From: JASHPR01 sp963749145
GTDB taxonomy: Bacteria > Actinomycetota > Actinomycetes > Streptosporangiales > Streptosporangiaceae
Reading direction: 5' to 3'
NCBI GenBank assembly: GCA_963749145.1
Contig: CAVVLN010000004.1
Span: 62,001 to 126,000 of the forward strand
DNA: 64,000 bases
Part shown: piece by piece, positions 1 through 9,043 of the stretch
Position numbering within the stretch: the first letter of the stretch is position 1
How the letters are laid out: each line of letters opens with the position of its first letter
Notes under the pieces: generated by a model
The model's input: only the letters and a program-made list of their open reading frames with translations
Told to the model about the DNA's origin: nothing
Databases searched by the model: none
Position numbers and translations under genes: made by a program

Positions 1-2127
1 GACGTCAGCGCCGCGCGGTCGGCTCCCGGGGTCGTCGCCGTGTTCACCGGCGCGGACCTCAGCGACCTGCCCCCGATCAAGCCCGGGCCGATGTTCAACC
101 GGCAGATGACGCGGCCGATCCTGGCCACGGACAAGGTCCGCTTCGTCGGCGACCCGGTGGCGGTCGTGGTCACCGAGCAGGCCTACCAGGGCGAGGACGC
201 CGTGGAACTCGTGGACGTCGACTACGACCCGCTGCCCGCCGTCATCGACTTCGAGGACGCGGTATCGGACCGGGTGCTGCTCTACGAGGAGGCGGGCACC
301 AACATCGCCGCGAGCTTCGGCGATGCCAGCCAGCTCGACGAGCACCTGTTCGACGAGTGCGAGGTCGTGACCACGCGGACGATCCTGAACCAGCGGGTCG
401 CCCCGGCCCCGATGGAGACCCGGGCCGCCGCGGCCACCTGGGGCGAGGACGGGCGGGTGACCGCGTGGATACCCAACCAGGGCGCGCAGGGTACCCGCGG
501 CGGCCTGGCCCGGCTGCTCGGCCTGGGGCCCGAGCAGGTGCACATCATCACGCCGGACGTGGGGGGCGCGTTCGGCGCGAAGTTCGGCGCCGACCCCGAG
601 CACGCGCTGGTGGCCTGGGTGGCGCGGCAGCTGGGTCGGCCGGCGCGCTGGACCGAGACCCGGTACGAGAACCTGGTCGCGATGACCCACGGCCGGGCCC
701 AGCAGCAGACGGTGACGATCGGCGGCAAGCGGGACGGGACCGTGCTGGCCTACCGGCTGGAGATCGTCCAGGACGCCGGGGCCCACGTCCGGATCGGGGC
801 CATGCTGCCGTTCCTGACCATGCTGATGACGCCGGGGCCGTACGCGATCGGCCGGGCCGAGTCGGTGGCCAGGTCCGTGGTCACCACCACAACCCCGATT
901 GGCGCCTACCGCGGCGCGGGCCGGCCGGAGGCCTCAGCCGCGCTCGAGCGGGCCATCGACCTGTTCGCGGCCGAGATCGGCGCGGACCCGGCCGACGTGC
1001 GGCGGCGTAACCTGCTGCCGCCGTTCACCGAGCCGCACCGGACCAAGTTCGGTGCGCTGTACGACACCGGCGACTACGCCGCCGCCCTGGACAAGGTGCT
1101 GGCCGCGGCCGGCTACGACGAGCTGCGCCGGGAGCAGGCCGAGCGCCGGGCCCGCGGCGACTCGGTCGCGCTGGGCATCGGCCTGGCCAGCTACGTGGAG
1201 ATAACTGGCATGGGGGACGGCGAGGAGGCTCCGCCTCAGGAGAACGCCACCGTCGAGGTGCACCCGGACGGGACCGCGACGATCCTCACCGGCACCTCCC
1301 CGCACGGCCAGGGCCACGCGACCGCCTGGGCCATGCTGGCCAGCGAGGAACTCGGCATCCCGGTGGACAAGATCACGCTCAAGTGGGGCGATACCGACCT
1401 GATCCCCGAGGGCGGCGGCACCGGCGGCTCGCGCAGCCTGCAGCACGGCGGTTCCGCGGTGCGGCAGGCGGCCCAGGAACTGATCGAGGTGGCCCGCGAG
1501 CGGGCTGCCGGCGAGCTCGAGGCCAACCCGGCTGACCTGCGCTTCGACATCGAGCGCAGCGCGTTCGAGGTGGCCGGTGACCCGGACGCCTCGGTGCCGC
1601 TGGCCAACCTGGCCTCCGAAGAGCGGCTGCTGGTGCGCACGGTGTTCACGGCGCCGGGCGCGACGTTCCCGTTCGGGTCGCACGTCGCGGTGGTCGAGGT
1701 AGACACCGAGACCGGCAAGGTGGTGCTGCGCCGGATGGTGACCGTGGACGACGCCGGGTTCGTCCTCAACCCGCTGCTGGCCGAGGGCCAGCGGCACGGC
1801 GGCATCGCCCAGGGCGCGGCGCAGGCCTTCGTGGAGGAGGTCGTCTACGACGGCGACGGCAACCCGCTGACCGCGAGCTTCGCCGACTACCCGTTCCTGT
1901 CGGCCACCGAGGTGCCGAGCTTCGAGCTGGCCGACATGCAGACCCTGACCTCCTACAACCCGCTGGGCGTCAAGGGCATTGGCGAGGCGGGCTCGATCGG
2001 GGCGACCCCGGCCGTGCAGAACGCGGTGATCGACGCGCTCGCCCACCTCGGCGTCCGGCACATCGACCTGCCCGCTTCGCCGCAGCGGGTCTGGCAGGCC
2101 ATCCAGGCAGCAAGGGAGAACGCGTAG
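1..2127 (+). CDS. Molybdenum hydroxylase large subunit (xanthine dehydrogenase/CoxL family), 5' partial
   Basis: The reading frame is open from base 1, so the gene starts before the window; the GTG at 40 is internal (VFTGADL is the usual beginning of the first conserved block). About 709 residues are present. This is the molybdopterin-binding catalytic subunit that hydroxylates or oxidises a small substrate in the cytoplasm, working with the 2Fe-2S and FAD subunits encoded next. Visible motifs are GGAFGAKF (about residue 190), GAYRGAGRPEA (about 300) and the C-terminal GIGEAGSIGATPA block, which carries the catalytic Glu. The AYRGAGR loop differs from the AYxCSFR loop of form I CO dehydrogenase, so a CO-oxidising role is not supported; the substrate is unknown. 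It stops at 2127 and the next gene starts at 2128. Confidence 0.93.
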   Translation, partial: DVSAARSAPGVVAVFTGADLSDLPPIKPGPMFNRQMTRPILATDKVRFVGDPVAVVVTEQAYQGEDAVELVDVDYDPLPAVIDFEDAVSDRVLLYEEAGTNIAASFGDASQLDEHLFDECEVVTTRTILNQRVAPAPMETRAAAATWGEDGRVTAWIPNQGAQGTRGGLARLLGLGPEQVHIITPDVGGAFGAKFGADPEHALVAWVARQLGRPARWTETRYENLVAMTHGRAQQQTVTIGGKRDGTVLAYRLEIVQDAGAHVRIGAMLPFLTMLMTPGPYAIGRAESVARSVVTTTTPIGAYRGAGRPEASAALERAIDLFAAEIGADPADVRRRNLLPPFTEPHRTKFGALYDTGDYAAALDKVLAAAGYDELRREQAERRARGDSVALGIGLASYVEITGMGDGEEAPPQENATVEVHPDGTATILTGTSPHGQGHATAWAMLASEELGIPVDKITLKWGDTDLIPEGGGTGGSRSLQHGGSAVRQAAQELIEVARERAAGELEANPADLRFDIERSAFEVAGDPDASVPLANLASEERLLVRTVFTAPGATFPFGSHVAVVEVDTETGKVVLRRMVTVDDAGFVLNPLLAEGQRHGGIAQGAAQAFVEEVVYDGDGNPLTASFADYPFLSATEVPSFELADMQTLTSYNPLGVKGIGEAGSIGATPAVQNAVIDALAHLGVRHIDLPASPQRVWQAIQAARENA

Positions 2128-2609
<482 letters not shown>

Positions 2610-2613
<4 letters not shown>

Positions 2614-3419
2614 TCCCGGCGCCGTTCGACTACGTGGCCGCGGATTCGACGACGCACGCCCTGGACCTGCTGGACAGCCTCGGCGAGGACGCGAAGCTGC
2701 TGGCCGGCGGCCACTCGCTGCTGCCGATGATGAAGCTGCGCCTGGCCACGCCCTCGGTGCTCATCGACATCGGCCGGCTGACCGAGCTGACCGGCATCCG
2801 GGCCGAGGGCGACGAGATCGTGATCGGCGCGGCCACGCCGCACGCGATGCTGGCCACCTCCGAACTGGTCCGGGCCGACGCGCCGCTGCTCGCCCACTCG
2901 GCCGGGCTGGTCGGCGACCCGCAGATCCGCCACCGGGGCACGATCGGCGGCTCGCTGGCCCACGCCGACCCCGCGGCCGACCTGCCGATGGCGCTGGTCG
3001 CGCTGGGCGGGTCGGTCGACGTGCTGGGCCGGGACGGGACCCGCAGCGTCGCGGCCGGGGACTTCTTCACCGGGTTCTTCGAGACCAGCCTCGAGCCCGA
3101 CGAGCTCATCGCCGCGGTCCGGGTGCCGCGCCGGCCCGGCGCCGGATGGGGCTATCAGAAGTTCGTCCGGCGTGCCAACGACTGGGCGATCGTGGGGGCG
3201 GCGGCCATCGACGGCCGGATCGCGCTGGCCAACATGGGCCCGACGCCGCTGCGGGCCCGCGCGGCCGAGCAGGCCCTGGCCGACGGCGCCAGCGCCGCCG
3301 ACGCCGCCGAACTCGCCGCCGAGGGCACCGAGCCGGGCGAGGACGTGCAGGCCGACCGCGACTACCGCCGCCACCTCGCCCGCGTCCTGGTCCGGCGCGC
3401 GCTCGAGCAGCGCACCTGA
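2610..3419 (+). CDS. FAD-binding subunit of molybdenum hydroxylase (CoxM family)
   Basis: A 269-residue FAD-binding type 2 protein. The start is the GTG at 2610, which overlaps the stop of the 2Fe-2S gene (GTGA); the reading frame is open further upstream, but that part is only antisense-like shadow of the preceding gene. Family motifs are LLAGGHSLLPMMKLRL (about residues 30-45), the dinucleotide-binding stretch, and IRHRGTIGGSLAHADPAAD (about 100-118), which is the FAD pyrophosphate-binding TIGG loop. It completes the L-S-M heterotrimer. The last gene of the operon, followed by a 130-base gap with no clear terminator. Confidence 0.94.
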
Positions 3420-3551
3420 CGCGCGCCGGGGCCGCCCGGCATCGCCAGGGCCTGGGATCCCGGTTCCAGGCGCCGGAAAAACTCACGGATATCCGCGCGT
3501 ACTGTTCAGGTGGTTAGCTTCGATATCCGCCAGGGGTGCCTAGGTGAGTCC

Positions 3552-4586
3552 ATGACCGTGCGTCGCCGGAGGCCACGCGGCCCCGATCGCGACGCCGTAC
3601 CTGACCACGCTAGCGATGACCCGGCCGGGGATGCCGCGGACGACACGGGCCTCGCGAGGTTGGCTGCGGCGAGCCGGGGGCGCGTGAAAAGGGCCCAGCG
3701 GTGGCTAGCAAAGTACCAGGGCATCCCCGTTGTCGATGTCGTCCTCGGCACCTTCCGAAAGGACCGGCGGGCGGCCGGATCGGTGATGAGCAGTGCGCTC
3801 GCGTTCCGGCTCTTTCTTTTCTTCCTCCCCTTAATGCTGCTCACGATCGGAGTGGCCGGCTTCGCCTCCGATGTTGTCGATGCGCGTTCGGTGAACGAGA
3901 CGGCTGGGATCTCGGGAGGCCTGTCCAAGCAGGTCAGCACGGCATTTCACCAGCCCGGGCTCACCCGGTGGGTCGCGGTGCTGCTCGGCCTGTGGGGCGT
4001 CCTGGTTGCCGGACGGTCCCTGAGCCGGGTGCTGTACGCGGCCAGCGCGGCGGCCTGGGGGCTGGCGCCGGGCCATCACGCCCGGCTCCGCGCGGTGGGC
4101 GCTGTTGCGGGCCTTGTCTGCGCCATAGGCGTGATCGCCATTCTTATCGGCAGGATCCGGGAGTCCTTTGGCCTTGGTCTGGCGAGCGCCTCTTTTCTCC
4201 CGGCGCTCCTGATCTACGCGATCGCCTGGCTGGGCGTCTCGATGTTCCTCCCGCGGGCTACCGAGGATCCCGGTGCGTTGCTGCCGGGCTGTCTGCTCGT
4301 CGCGCTCACCATCACCGCGATGCACGCCGTGAGCGAGCTCTATCTCCCCGACCGCATAGATCACGCCAGCCAGCTCTACGGAACCTTCGGCGTGACCGTC
4401 GTGACGCTCGGCTGGTTTTTCATCCTCGGACGGGCGATCATCATTGCGATGGAGCTGAACGCTGCCATCTACGACCGCTACGGGAGCGTCTCGCAGGTCG
4501 TGTTCTCCCTGCCGCTGCTCCGGATCCTGGCCCGCCGCTCCCCCCGGGTACGCCGGCTCTTCGACCTTACTGACGCGCCGGACTGA
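3552..4586 (+). CDS. YihY/BrkB-family inner membrane protein
   Basis: A 344-residue polytopic membrane protein of the YihY/UPF0761 (BrkB-like) family. After a basic, Pro-rich cytoplasmic N-terminus there are about six hydrophobic segments, including FRLFLFFLPLMLLTIGVAGF (about residues 77-97) and the C-terminal GWFFILGRAIIIAMELNAAI block, which is the characteristic family signature (G-x-N/E-x-N near the last helix). I chose the ATG at 3552 because AGGTGAG lies six bases upstream; an in-frame GTG at 3510 has no clear ribosome site. Its biochemical role is not established; the family was once misassigned as RNase BN. Codon use at third positions is slightly less GC-biased than in the neighbours. 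Confidence 0.88.
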   Translation: MTVRRRRPRGPDRDAVPDHASDDPAGDAADDTGLARLAAASRGRVKRAQRWLAKYQGIPVVDVVLGTFRKDRRAAGSVMSSALAFRLFLFFLPLMLLTIGVAGFASDVVDARSVNETAGISGGLSKQVSTAFHQPGLTRWVAVLLGLWGVLVAGRSLSRVLYAASAAAWGLAPGHHARLRAVGAVAGLVCAIGVIAILIGRIRESFGLGLASASFLPALLIYAIAWLGVSMFLPRATEDPGALLPGCLLVALTITAMHAVSELYLPDRIDHASQLYGTFGVTVVTLGWFFILGRAIIIAMELNAAIYDRYGSVSQVVFSLPLLRILARRSPRVRRLFDLTDAPD

Positions 4587-4978
4587 AGCACAAAGCCCAG
4601 GTCTTGTTTCACATCAGTCCTGGCTCTGCGGGGTTCGGGCCGCTTGGCTGCGAGCCACGGGCCCGCTGACGGCCGTGGCGGTGCCGGTGGCCAAGGCCGA
4701 CGCCACGCTCGGGGTGGTCGGCTGGACCAACCGCCGCGCCCTGCTGGCCGGGGCCCGCGACGGCGAGACCGTCACGGTCGGCTCCCGGGCGCAGGCCCGC
4801 GCGTGGGTCCGGTCCGAACGGTGCCTGCTGCTGCGCAGCGCCGCCTCCGTGGCCGCGAAGCTGGCCTGACCGCCCGGGCCGCGCCCGGCGGTTGACGTGG
4901 TCAGGCCGCCCCCGTAGCGTTTCGCACACCTCACTCACCGGCGCAGCGACCTCGGGCGACAATCAGGAGGGCGGCCCC
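4587..4978. other. Gap with a possible small coding remnant
   Basis: This 392-base stretch lies between the YihY gene and the ligase gene. It holds the short frame at 4675-4869 described separately and nothing else that I recognise. The last bases before 4979 form the ribosome site AGGAGGG of the downstream gene. Confidence 0.4.
4675..4869 (+). CDS. Unrecognised 64-residue frame, possibly a gene remnant
   Basis: The frame has strong GC preference at third codon positions and reads plausibly (VVGWTNRRALLAGARDGE, then VRSERCLLLRSAA). It stays open upstream of its GTG for at least 20 codons, so it may be the 3' end of a lost gene rather than a small gene. No ribosome site precedes the GTG and no family is recognised. 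Antisense frames over the same bases are equally long, so this may be chance. Confidence 0.25.
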   Translation: MAVPVAKADATLGVVGWTNRRALLAGARDGETVTVGSRAQARAWVRSERCLLLRSAASVAAKLA

Positions 4979-6418
4979 ATGCCGAGCATCGAGTCGGTCG
5001 CTGCGGGCGGCGCCCTGGAGGCCGCGACCGGACCCGTCGTGCTGGACGCCGCAGCGCGGGGCGAGCGGATCAGGCAGGCCCGCCCGGCGGCCCGGCGGCT
5101 CGCCGACGCGGGCGTCAGCGTGGTGGCGCTGGGCTGGGTCGACAACACCGGGATCACCCGGGCCAAGACCATCCCGCTGGGGCGGCTCGAGCACGCGGCC
5201 GGCTGGGGGGTCGGGATGTCGCCGGTGTTCGACGTGTTCCTGGTCACCGACGACATCACCACGAGCCCGATCATCGGCGGCCCGGGCGGTGACCTGCGCC
5301 TGGTCCCCGACCCCGACCGGATCACCGCGCTGGCCGGCCAGCCCGGGTGGGCCTGGGCTCCGGTCGACCGCTTCACCCAGGAGGGGCGCGTCTACGCCGC
5401 CTGCCAGCGCTCGTTCGCCCGCCGGATGACCGACCGGGCCCTCGAGCAGGGCCTGGAGCTGCGGATGAGCTTCGAGGTGGAATGGGCGCTGGGCACCGAG
5501 CAGGACGGCCAGTTCCGGCCCGCCTGCTCCGGCCCGGCCTACGGCATGACCCGGGTGATCGAGCTGTCCGACTATGGCCGCGAGGTCGTGGAGGCGCTGG
5601 AGCGCCAGGGGGTCATCGTCGAGCAGTTCCACCCCGAGTACGCCGACGGCCAGCTCGAAGTCTCGGTCGGCGCGGCCGATCCGGTCGCCGCTGCCGACGA
5701 CAGCGTGCTGGTCCGGCAGACGATCCGCGCCGTGTCGGCGCGGCGGGACCTGCAGGTGTCGTTCGCCCCCGCGGTCGTCGCCGGGTCGGTCGGCAACGGA
5801 GGGCACGTTCACCTCAGCCCGTGGCGGGACGGGCGGAACCTGTTCGCGGGCGGGCCGGGACGCTACGGCCTGACCACCGAAGGCGAGGCGTTCGCCGCCG
5901 GCATCCTGGCCGCGCTGCCGGCCCTGGCCGGGATCGGCGCCCCGAGCGTGGCCAGCTACCTGCGCCTGGTGCCGTCGCACTGGGCCGGGGTGTTCCAGTG
6001 CTGGGGCCGGGAGAACCGGGAGGCCGCGCTGCGCCTGGTCACCGGCTCAGCCGGGGAGCGGGACGTGCGGGCCAACCTCGAGGTCAAGTGCTTCGACCTC
6101 GCGGCCAACCCGTACCTGCTGGCCGGCTCGCTGATCGCCGCCGGGCTGTCCGGGCTGCAGGCCGGGGGCGGGCTTCCGCGCGAGATCGACGGCGACCCGG
6201 TCTTCCGGCCCGACGAGGAGCTAGCCCGCCTGGGGATCCGCCGGCTGCCGCAGACCCTGCCGGAGGCCGCCGACTGGCTGGCCCGCAGCAAGGTCCTGCG
6301 CCAGGCCATGGGCGACCCGCTGTTCGAGGCGGTGCTCGCAGTGCGCCGCGGCGAGGCCGAACTGTTCGCCGGCCGCAGCCCGGACGAGATCGTCGCGCGG
6401 ACGCGTTGGCGCTGGTAA
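4979..6418 (+). CDS. Glutamine-synthetase-family ligase (type III-like / gamma-glutamylamine synthetase-like)
   Basis: A 479-residue ATP-dependent ligase of the glutamine synthetase superfamily. The ATG at 4979 is preceded by AGGAGGG at about 4965. The N-terminal beta-grasp region contains LGWVDNTGITRAKTIPLGRL (about 50-70). The catalytic domain shows the metal-binding EVEWALG (about 163), EQFHPEYADGQLEVS (about 213-228), the NGGHVHLSPW metal/glutamate loop (about 275) and the LRLVPSHWAG segment followed by GRENREAALR. These are the positions expected for such ligases, but the sequence is far from true GlnA and lacks an obvious adenylylation Tyr loop. Neighbouring amidohydrolase genes suggest gamma-glutamyl-amine or related amide metabolism. 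The exact substrate is inference. Confidence 0.88.
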   Translation: MPSIESVAAGGALEAATGPVVLDAAARGERIRQARPAARRLADAGVSVVALGWVDNTGITRAKTIPLGRLEHAAGWGVGMSPVFDVFLVTDDITTSPIIGGPGGDLRLVPDPDRITALAGQPGWAWAPVDRFTQEGRVYAACQRSFARRMTDRALEQGLELRMSFEVEWALGTEQDGQFRPACSGPAYGMTRVIELSDYGREVVEALERQGVIVEQFHPEYADGQLEVSVGAADPVAAADDSVLVRQTIRAVSARRDLQVSFAPAVVAGSVGNGGHVHLSPWRDGRNLFAGGPGRYGLTTEGEAFAAGILAALPALAGIGAPSVASYLRLVPSHWAGVFQCWGRENREAALRLVTGSAGERDVRANLEVKCFDLAANPYLLAGSLIAAGLSGLQAGGGLPREIDGDPVFRPDEELARLGIRRLPQTLPEAADWLARSKVLRQAMGDPLFEAVLAVRRGEAELFAGRSPDEIVARTRWRW

Positions 6419-6439
6419 GGCCGGGCCGAGAGGCCCGGC

Positions 6440-6530
6440 CGGAACGCAAGCGGGCCGGACGCAAGCGGGCCGGACGCAAGCGGGCCGGACGCAAGCGGGC
6501 CGGACGCAAGCGGGCCGGACGCAAGCGGGC
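6440..6530. repeat. 15-bp tandem repeat, six copies
   Basis: Six head-to-tail copies of CGGACGCAAGCGGGC fill the gap between the ligase stop and the next ribosome site; the first copy (6440-6455) carries one extra A. The copies are otherwise identical, so the array is young or kept homogeneous. The unit length is a multiple of three, but the array lies outside both genes. Confidence 0.95.
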
Positions 6531-6541
6531 TGGGAGGGACG

Positions 6542-7666
6542 ATGACGATCGCGCAGGCGCTGCCGCTAATCGATCACCACTGCCACGGCGTGGTCGCGGG
6601 CCCGCTGGACGGGCCCGCGGTCGAGGCCCTGCTGAGCGAGTCACCGGCGCCGGCGCCCCGGGGCGCGTCGCCGTTCGACAGCCAGCTCGGCTTCGCGGTG
6701 CGCCGCTGGTGCGCTCCGGTGCTGGACCTCGAGCCGTCCGTGCCGCCCGGGCGCTACCTGGAGCGCCGCGCCGAGCTCGGGCCCGCCGAGGTCAGCCGGC
6801 GGCTGCTGCGGGCGGCCGGGGTCGAAGCCTGGCTGGTGGACACCGGCTACCAGAGCGACCAGGTGCTGACCCCGGCCCAGCTGACCGAGGCCAGCGGCGT
6901 GCCCGCGCATGAGATCGTCCGGCTCGAGGCCGTCGCTGAGCGGGTGGCCCGCGGCGGGACGGACGCCGCGGGCTACCCGGCCGCGTTCGTCGGCGCGCTC
7001 GCCGACGCGACCCGCGACGCGGCCGGGCTCAAGTCGATCGCGGCCTACCGGTACGGGCTCGGCTTCGAGTCGGCGCGGCCGTCGGCCGCCGATGTCCGGG
7101 GCGCGGCCGGCCGCTGGCTGCGGGCGCTGGAGGCCGGCCCGGCCCGCCTGGAGGACCCCCTCCTGCTCCGGCACGCGATCTGGGCCGGGGTGGACACCGG
7201 GCTGCCGCTGCAGTTCCACGTCGGGTTCGGCGACCCCGACGTGCGCCTGCACCGGGCCGACCCGTCGCTGCTACACGACTTCCTGCTCGCCACCCAGGCC
7301 GCTGGCTCGCCGGTCATGCTGCTGCACTGCTACCCGTACCACCGTCAGGCGGGCTACCTGGCCCACGTGTTCCCGCACGTGTACATGGACGTCGGCGAGG
7401 CGCTGAACCACGTCGGCGCGCGCTCGGCCGCGGTGCTGGCCGAGGCGCTCGAGCTCACCCCGTTCCACAAGATGCTGTACTCGTCCGACGCGTTCGGCCT
7501 GCCCGAGCTGCACTACCTGGGCGCGGCCGGGTTCCGCCGCGACCTGGCCCGGATCACCGGCGCGTTCGTCGCCGACGGCGCCTGGTCAGCCGCTGACGCC
7601 GCCCGGGTCGGGCACCTGATCGGCGCGGCCAACGCCCGCCGGGTGTACCGGCTGGCCGGGCCGTGA
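6542..7666 (+). CDS. Amidohydrolase family protein (amidohydrolase-2 / FluG N-terminal-like)
   Basis: A 374-residue TIM-barrel metal hydrolase. The N-terminal DHHCHG (residues 11-16) supplies the HxH metal ligands. QFHVGFGDPD (about 223) and LLHCYPYHRQAGYLAHVFPHVYMDV (from about 260, only part quoted as motif) contain further His ligands, and YSSDAFGLPE (about 313) supplies the Asp. GGGAGGGAC precedes the ATG. In fungal and plant FluG/nodulin-like proteins this domain is fused in front of a glutamine synthetase domain; here the two are separate neighbouring genes, ligase first. The pair probably acts on the same gamma-glutamyl or amide compound. It overlaps the next gene by four bases. Confidence 0.86.
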   Translation: MTIAQALPLIDHHCHGVVAGPLDGPAVEALLSESPAPAPRGASPFDSQLGFAVRRWCAPVLDLEPSVPPGRYLERRAELGPAEVSRRLLRAAGVEAWLVDTGYQSDQVLTPAQLTEASGVPAHEIVRLEAVAERVARGGTDAAGYPAAFVGALADATRDAAGLKSIAAYRYGLGFESARPSAADVRGAAGRWLRALEAGPARLEDPLLLRHAIWAGVDTGLPLQFHVGFGDPDVRLHRADPSLLHDFLLATQAAGSPVMLLHCYPYHRQAGYLAHVFPHVYMDVGEALNHVGARSAAVLAEALELTPFHKMLYSSDAFGLPELHYLGAAGFRRDLARITGAFVADGAWSAADAARVGHLIGAANARRVYRLAGP

Positions 7667-8838
7667 CCGGCCCCGGGCCGGCCGCCGCGCTGCGCGCCGC
7701 GCTGGAACGCGAACTCGATGACGCGGTCCGGCTGCGCCGCGACCTGCACGCGCGCGCCGAGCTGTCCGGATCGGAGCACCGGACGGCGGTCACGGTCGCC
7801 GCGGCGCTCGGCGCGCCGGACGCGCCGCCCGTCGCCGGCACGGGCCGGATCATCCGGATCGGCCCGCCGTCCGGCCCCTGCGTCGCGGTCCGGGCCGAGC
7901 TCGACGCGCTCCCGGTGGCCGAGCAGACCGGCGTGGCCTGGGCCTGCCCGACCGGGGCCATGCACGCGTGCGGGCACGACGTCCACCTCGCGGCCCTGGC
8001 CGCGCTCGGGCGCGCGGCCCGGCGCGTCGCGCAGGACCGCGGCCTGCCGGCGGCGCTGCTCGCGGTGCTGCAGCCGCGCGAGGAGTCCTATCCGTCCGGG
8101 GCGCAGGACATCGTGGCGGCGCCGGAACTGGCCGCGCACCGGCCCGGCGCGGTGATCGGCGTGCACCTGCAGCACCAGGTGCCGCCGGGCACGGTCGCCG
8201 CGGCGGCGGGCACGGTGAACGCCGCGGTCGACGACTTCGAGATCCGGGTCGAGGGCACCGGCGGCCACGCCGGCTACCCGCACCTGGCGGTGGACCCGGT
8301 GCCCGCGCTCTGCCAGGTGGTGCTGGCGCTGCAGCACATCGCCAGCCGGCGCACCGACCCCACCCACGCCGTGGCCGTCTCGGTCGGCACGCTGCAGGCC
8401 GGCCAGGCGGCGAACGTGATCCCCGGGTCGGCCACGGCCCGCGGCACGCTGCGCGCCCTCGACGAGGCCAACCGCCCGGCCCTGCACCGGGCGCTGCGCG
8501 AGATCGTGGAGCACACCAGCCGGGCCCACGGCTGCCGGGGGACGGTGACGATCGAGGAATGTGAGCCCGCCCTGGTCAACAGCGGGCCGCTGGCCGTAGC
8601 GAGCTGGCCGCTGCTGCGCGAGGCCGGCTTCGCCGTGGACACCTCGTTCCGCTCCTGCGGCGCCGACGACTTCTCCTATTTCTCGCGCGCCGCGCCGATC
8701 CTGATGCTGTTCGTCGGCGCGGGCGGCGGCGTGAGCCTGCACCATCCGCGGTTCCTGCCCCCGGACGGCGCCGTCCGCCAGGTGGCCACGGCCATGCTGG
8801 CCGGCTACCTGGCCGCCGCCAGCGCGGTGCCCGCCTAG
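7663..8838 (+). CDS. M20-family amidohydrolase (amino-acid N-deacylase type)
   Basis: A 391-residue dinuclear-metal amidohydrolase of the M20D/hippurate hydrolase group. GTG at 7663 overlaps the previous stop. MHACGHDVHLA (about residues 104-114) gives the Cys/His metal-binding motif of the family, REESYPSGAQDIV (about 142) the Glu-Glu/Asp catalytic region, GGHAGYPHLAVDP (about 202) the dimerisation-domain His, and CGADDFSYF (about 333) the C-terminal metal site. It likely removes an acyl group from an N-acyl amino acid and completes the three-gene operon begun by the ligase. Confidence 0.9.
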   Translation: MTGPGPAAALRAALERELDDAVRLRRDLHARAELSGSEHRTAVTVAAALGAPDAPPVAGTGRIIRIGPPSGPCVAVRAELDALPVAEQTGVAWACPTGAMHACGHDVHLAALAALGRAARRVAQDRGLPAALLAVLQPREESYPSGAQDIVAAPELAAHRPGAVIGVHLQHQVPPGTVAAAAGTVNAAVDDFEIRVEGTGGHAGYPHLAVDPVPALCQVVLALQHIASRRTDPTHAVAVSVGTLQAGQAANVIPGSATARGTLRALDEANRPALHRALREIVEHTSRAHGCRGTVTIEECEPALVNSGPLAVASWPLLREAGFAVDTSFRSCGADDFSYFSRAAPILMLFVGAGGGVSLHHPRFLPPDGAVRQVATAMLAGYLAAASAVPA

Positions 8839-8840
8839 CC

Positions 8841-8941
8841 TCACCGCTCCCCCGCCGGCCGGCCCGATGAGCTTCACCGGCTCCCCCGCCGGCCGCCTCC
8901 ATGAGCGTCACCGGCTCCCCCGCCGGCCGTCTCCATGATCC
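8841..8941. repeat. 33-34 bp imperfect tandem repeat, three copies
   Basis: Three copies (8841-8873, 8874-8907, 8908-8941) lie directly after the amidohydrolase stop. Each begins TCACCGGCTCCCCCGCCGGC or a close variant and ends in an ATGAKC-like segment. The CCGGC and GCCGG parts can pair, so each copy may form a small hairpin. Confidence 0.85.
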
Positions 8942-9010
8942 TGGAGGGTTGTCGGGCGAATAGCGCGGCTAAGTCTCCACCGAACGGAGGCGGCCAGCTC
9001 GTACATTCGG

Positions 9011-9026
9011 CAATCTATATAGATTG
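9011..9026. promoter_or_regulatory. Perfect 16-bp palindrome, probable MarR operator
   Basis: CAATCTATATAGATTG is its own reverse complement, lies 18 bases before the marR ATG and is by far the most AT-rich stretch nearby. MarR-family dimers bind AT-rich palindromes of this size close to their own promoter, so autoregulation is likely. Binding itself is inference. Confidence 0.65.
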
Positions 9027-9043
9027 AGCTATGCTTATGTCCC

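Noticed and set aside
4609..4962. Minus-strand frames in the gap before the ligase
   Set aside because: Low-complexity Arg/Ala/Gly sequence without a ribosome site; nothing supports translation.
6440..6530. CRISPR array
   Set aside because: The repeats are directly adjacent with no spacers and no cas genes are present; the same holds for the other tandem arrays.
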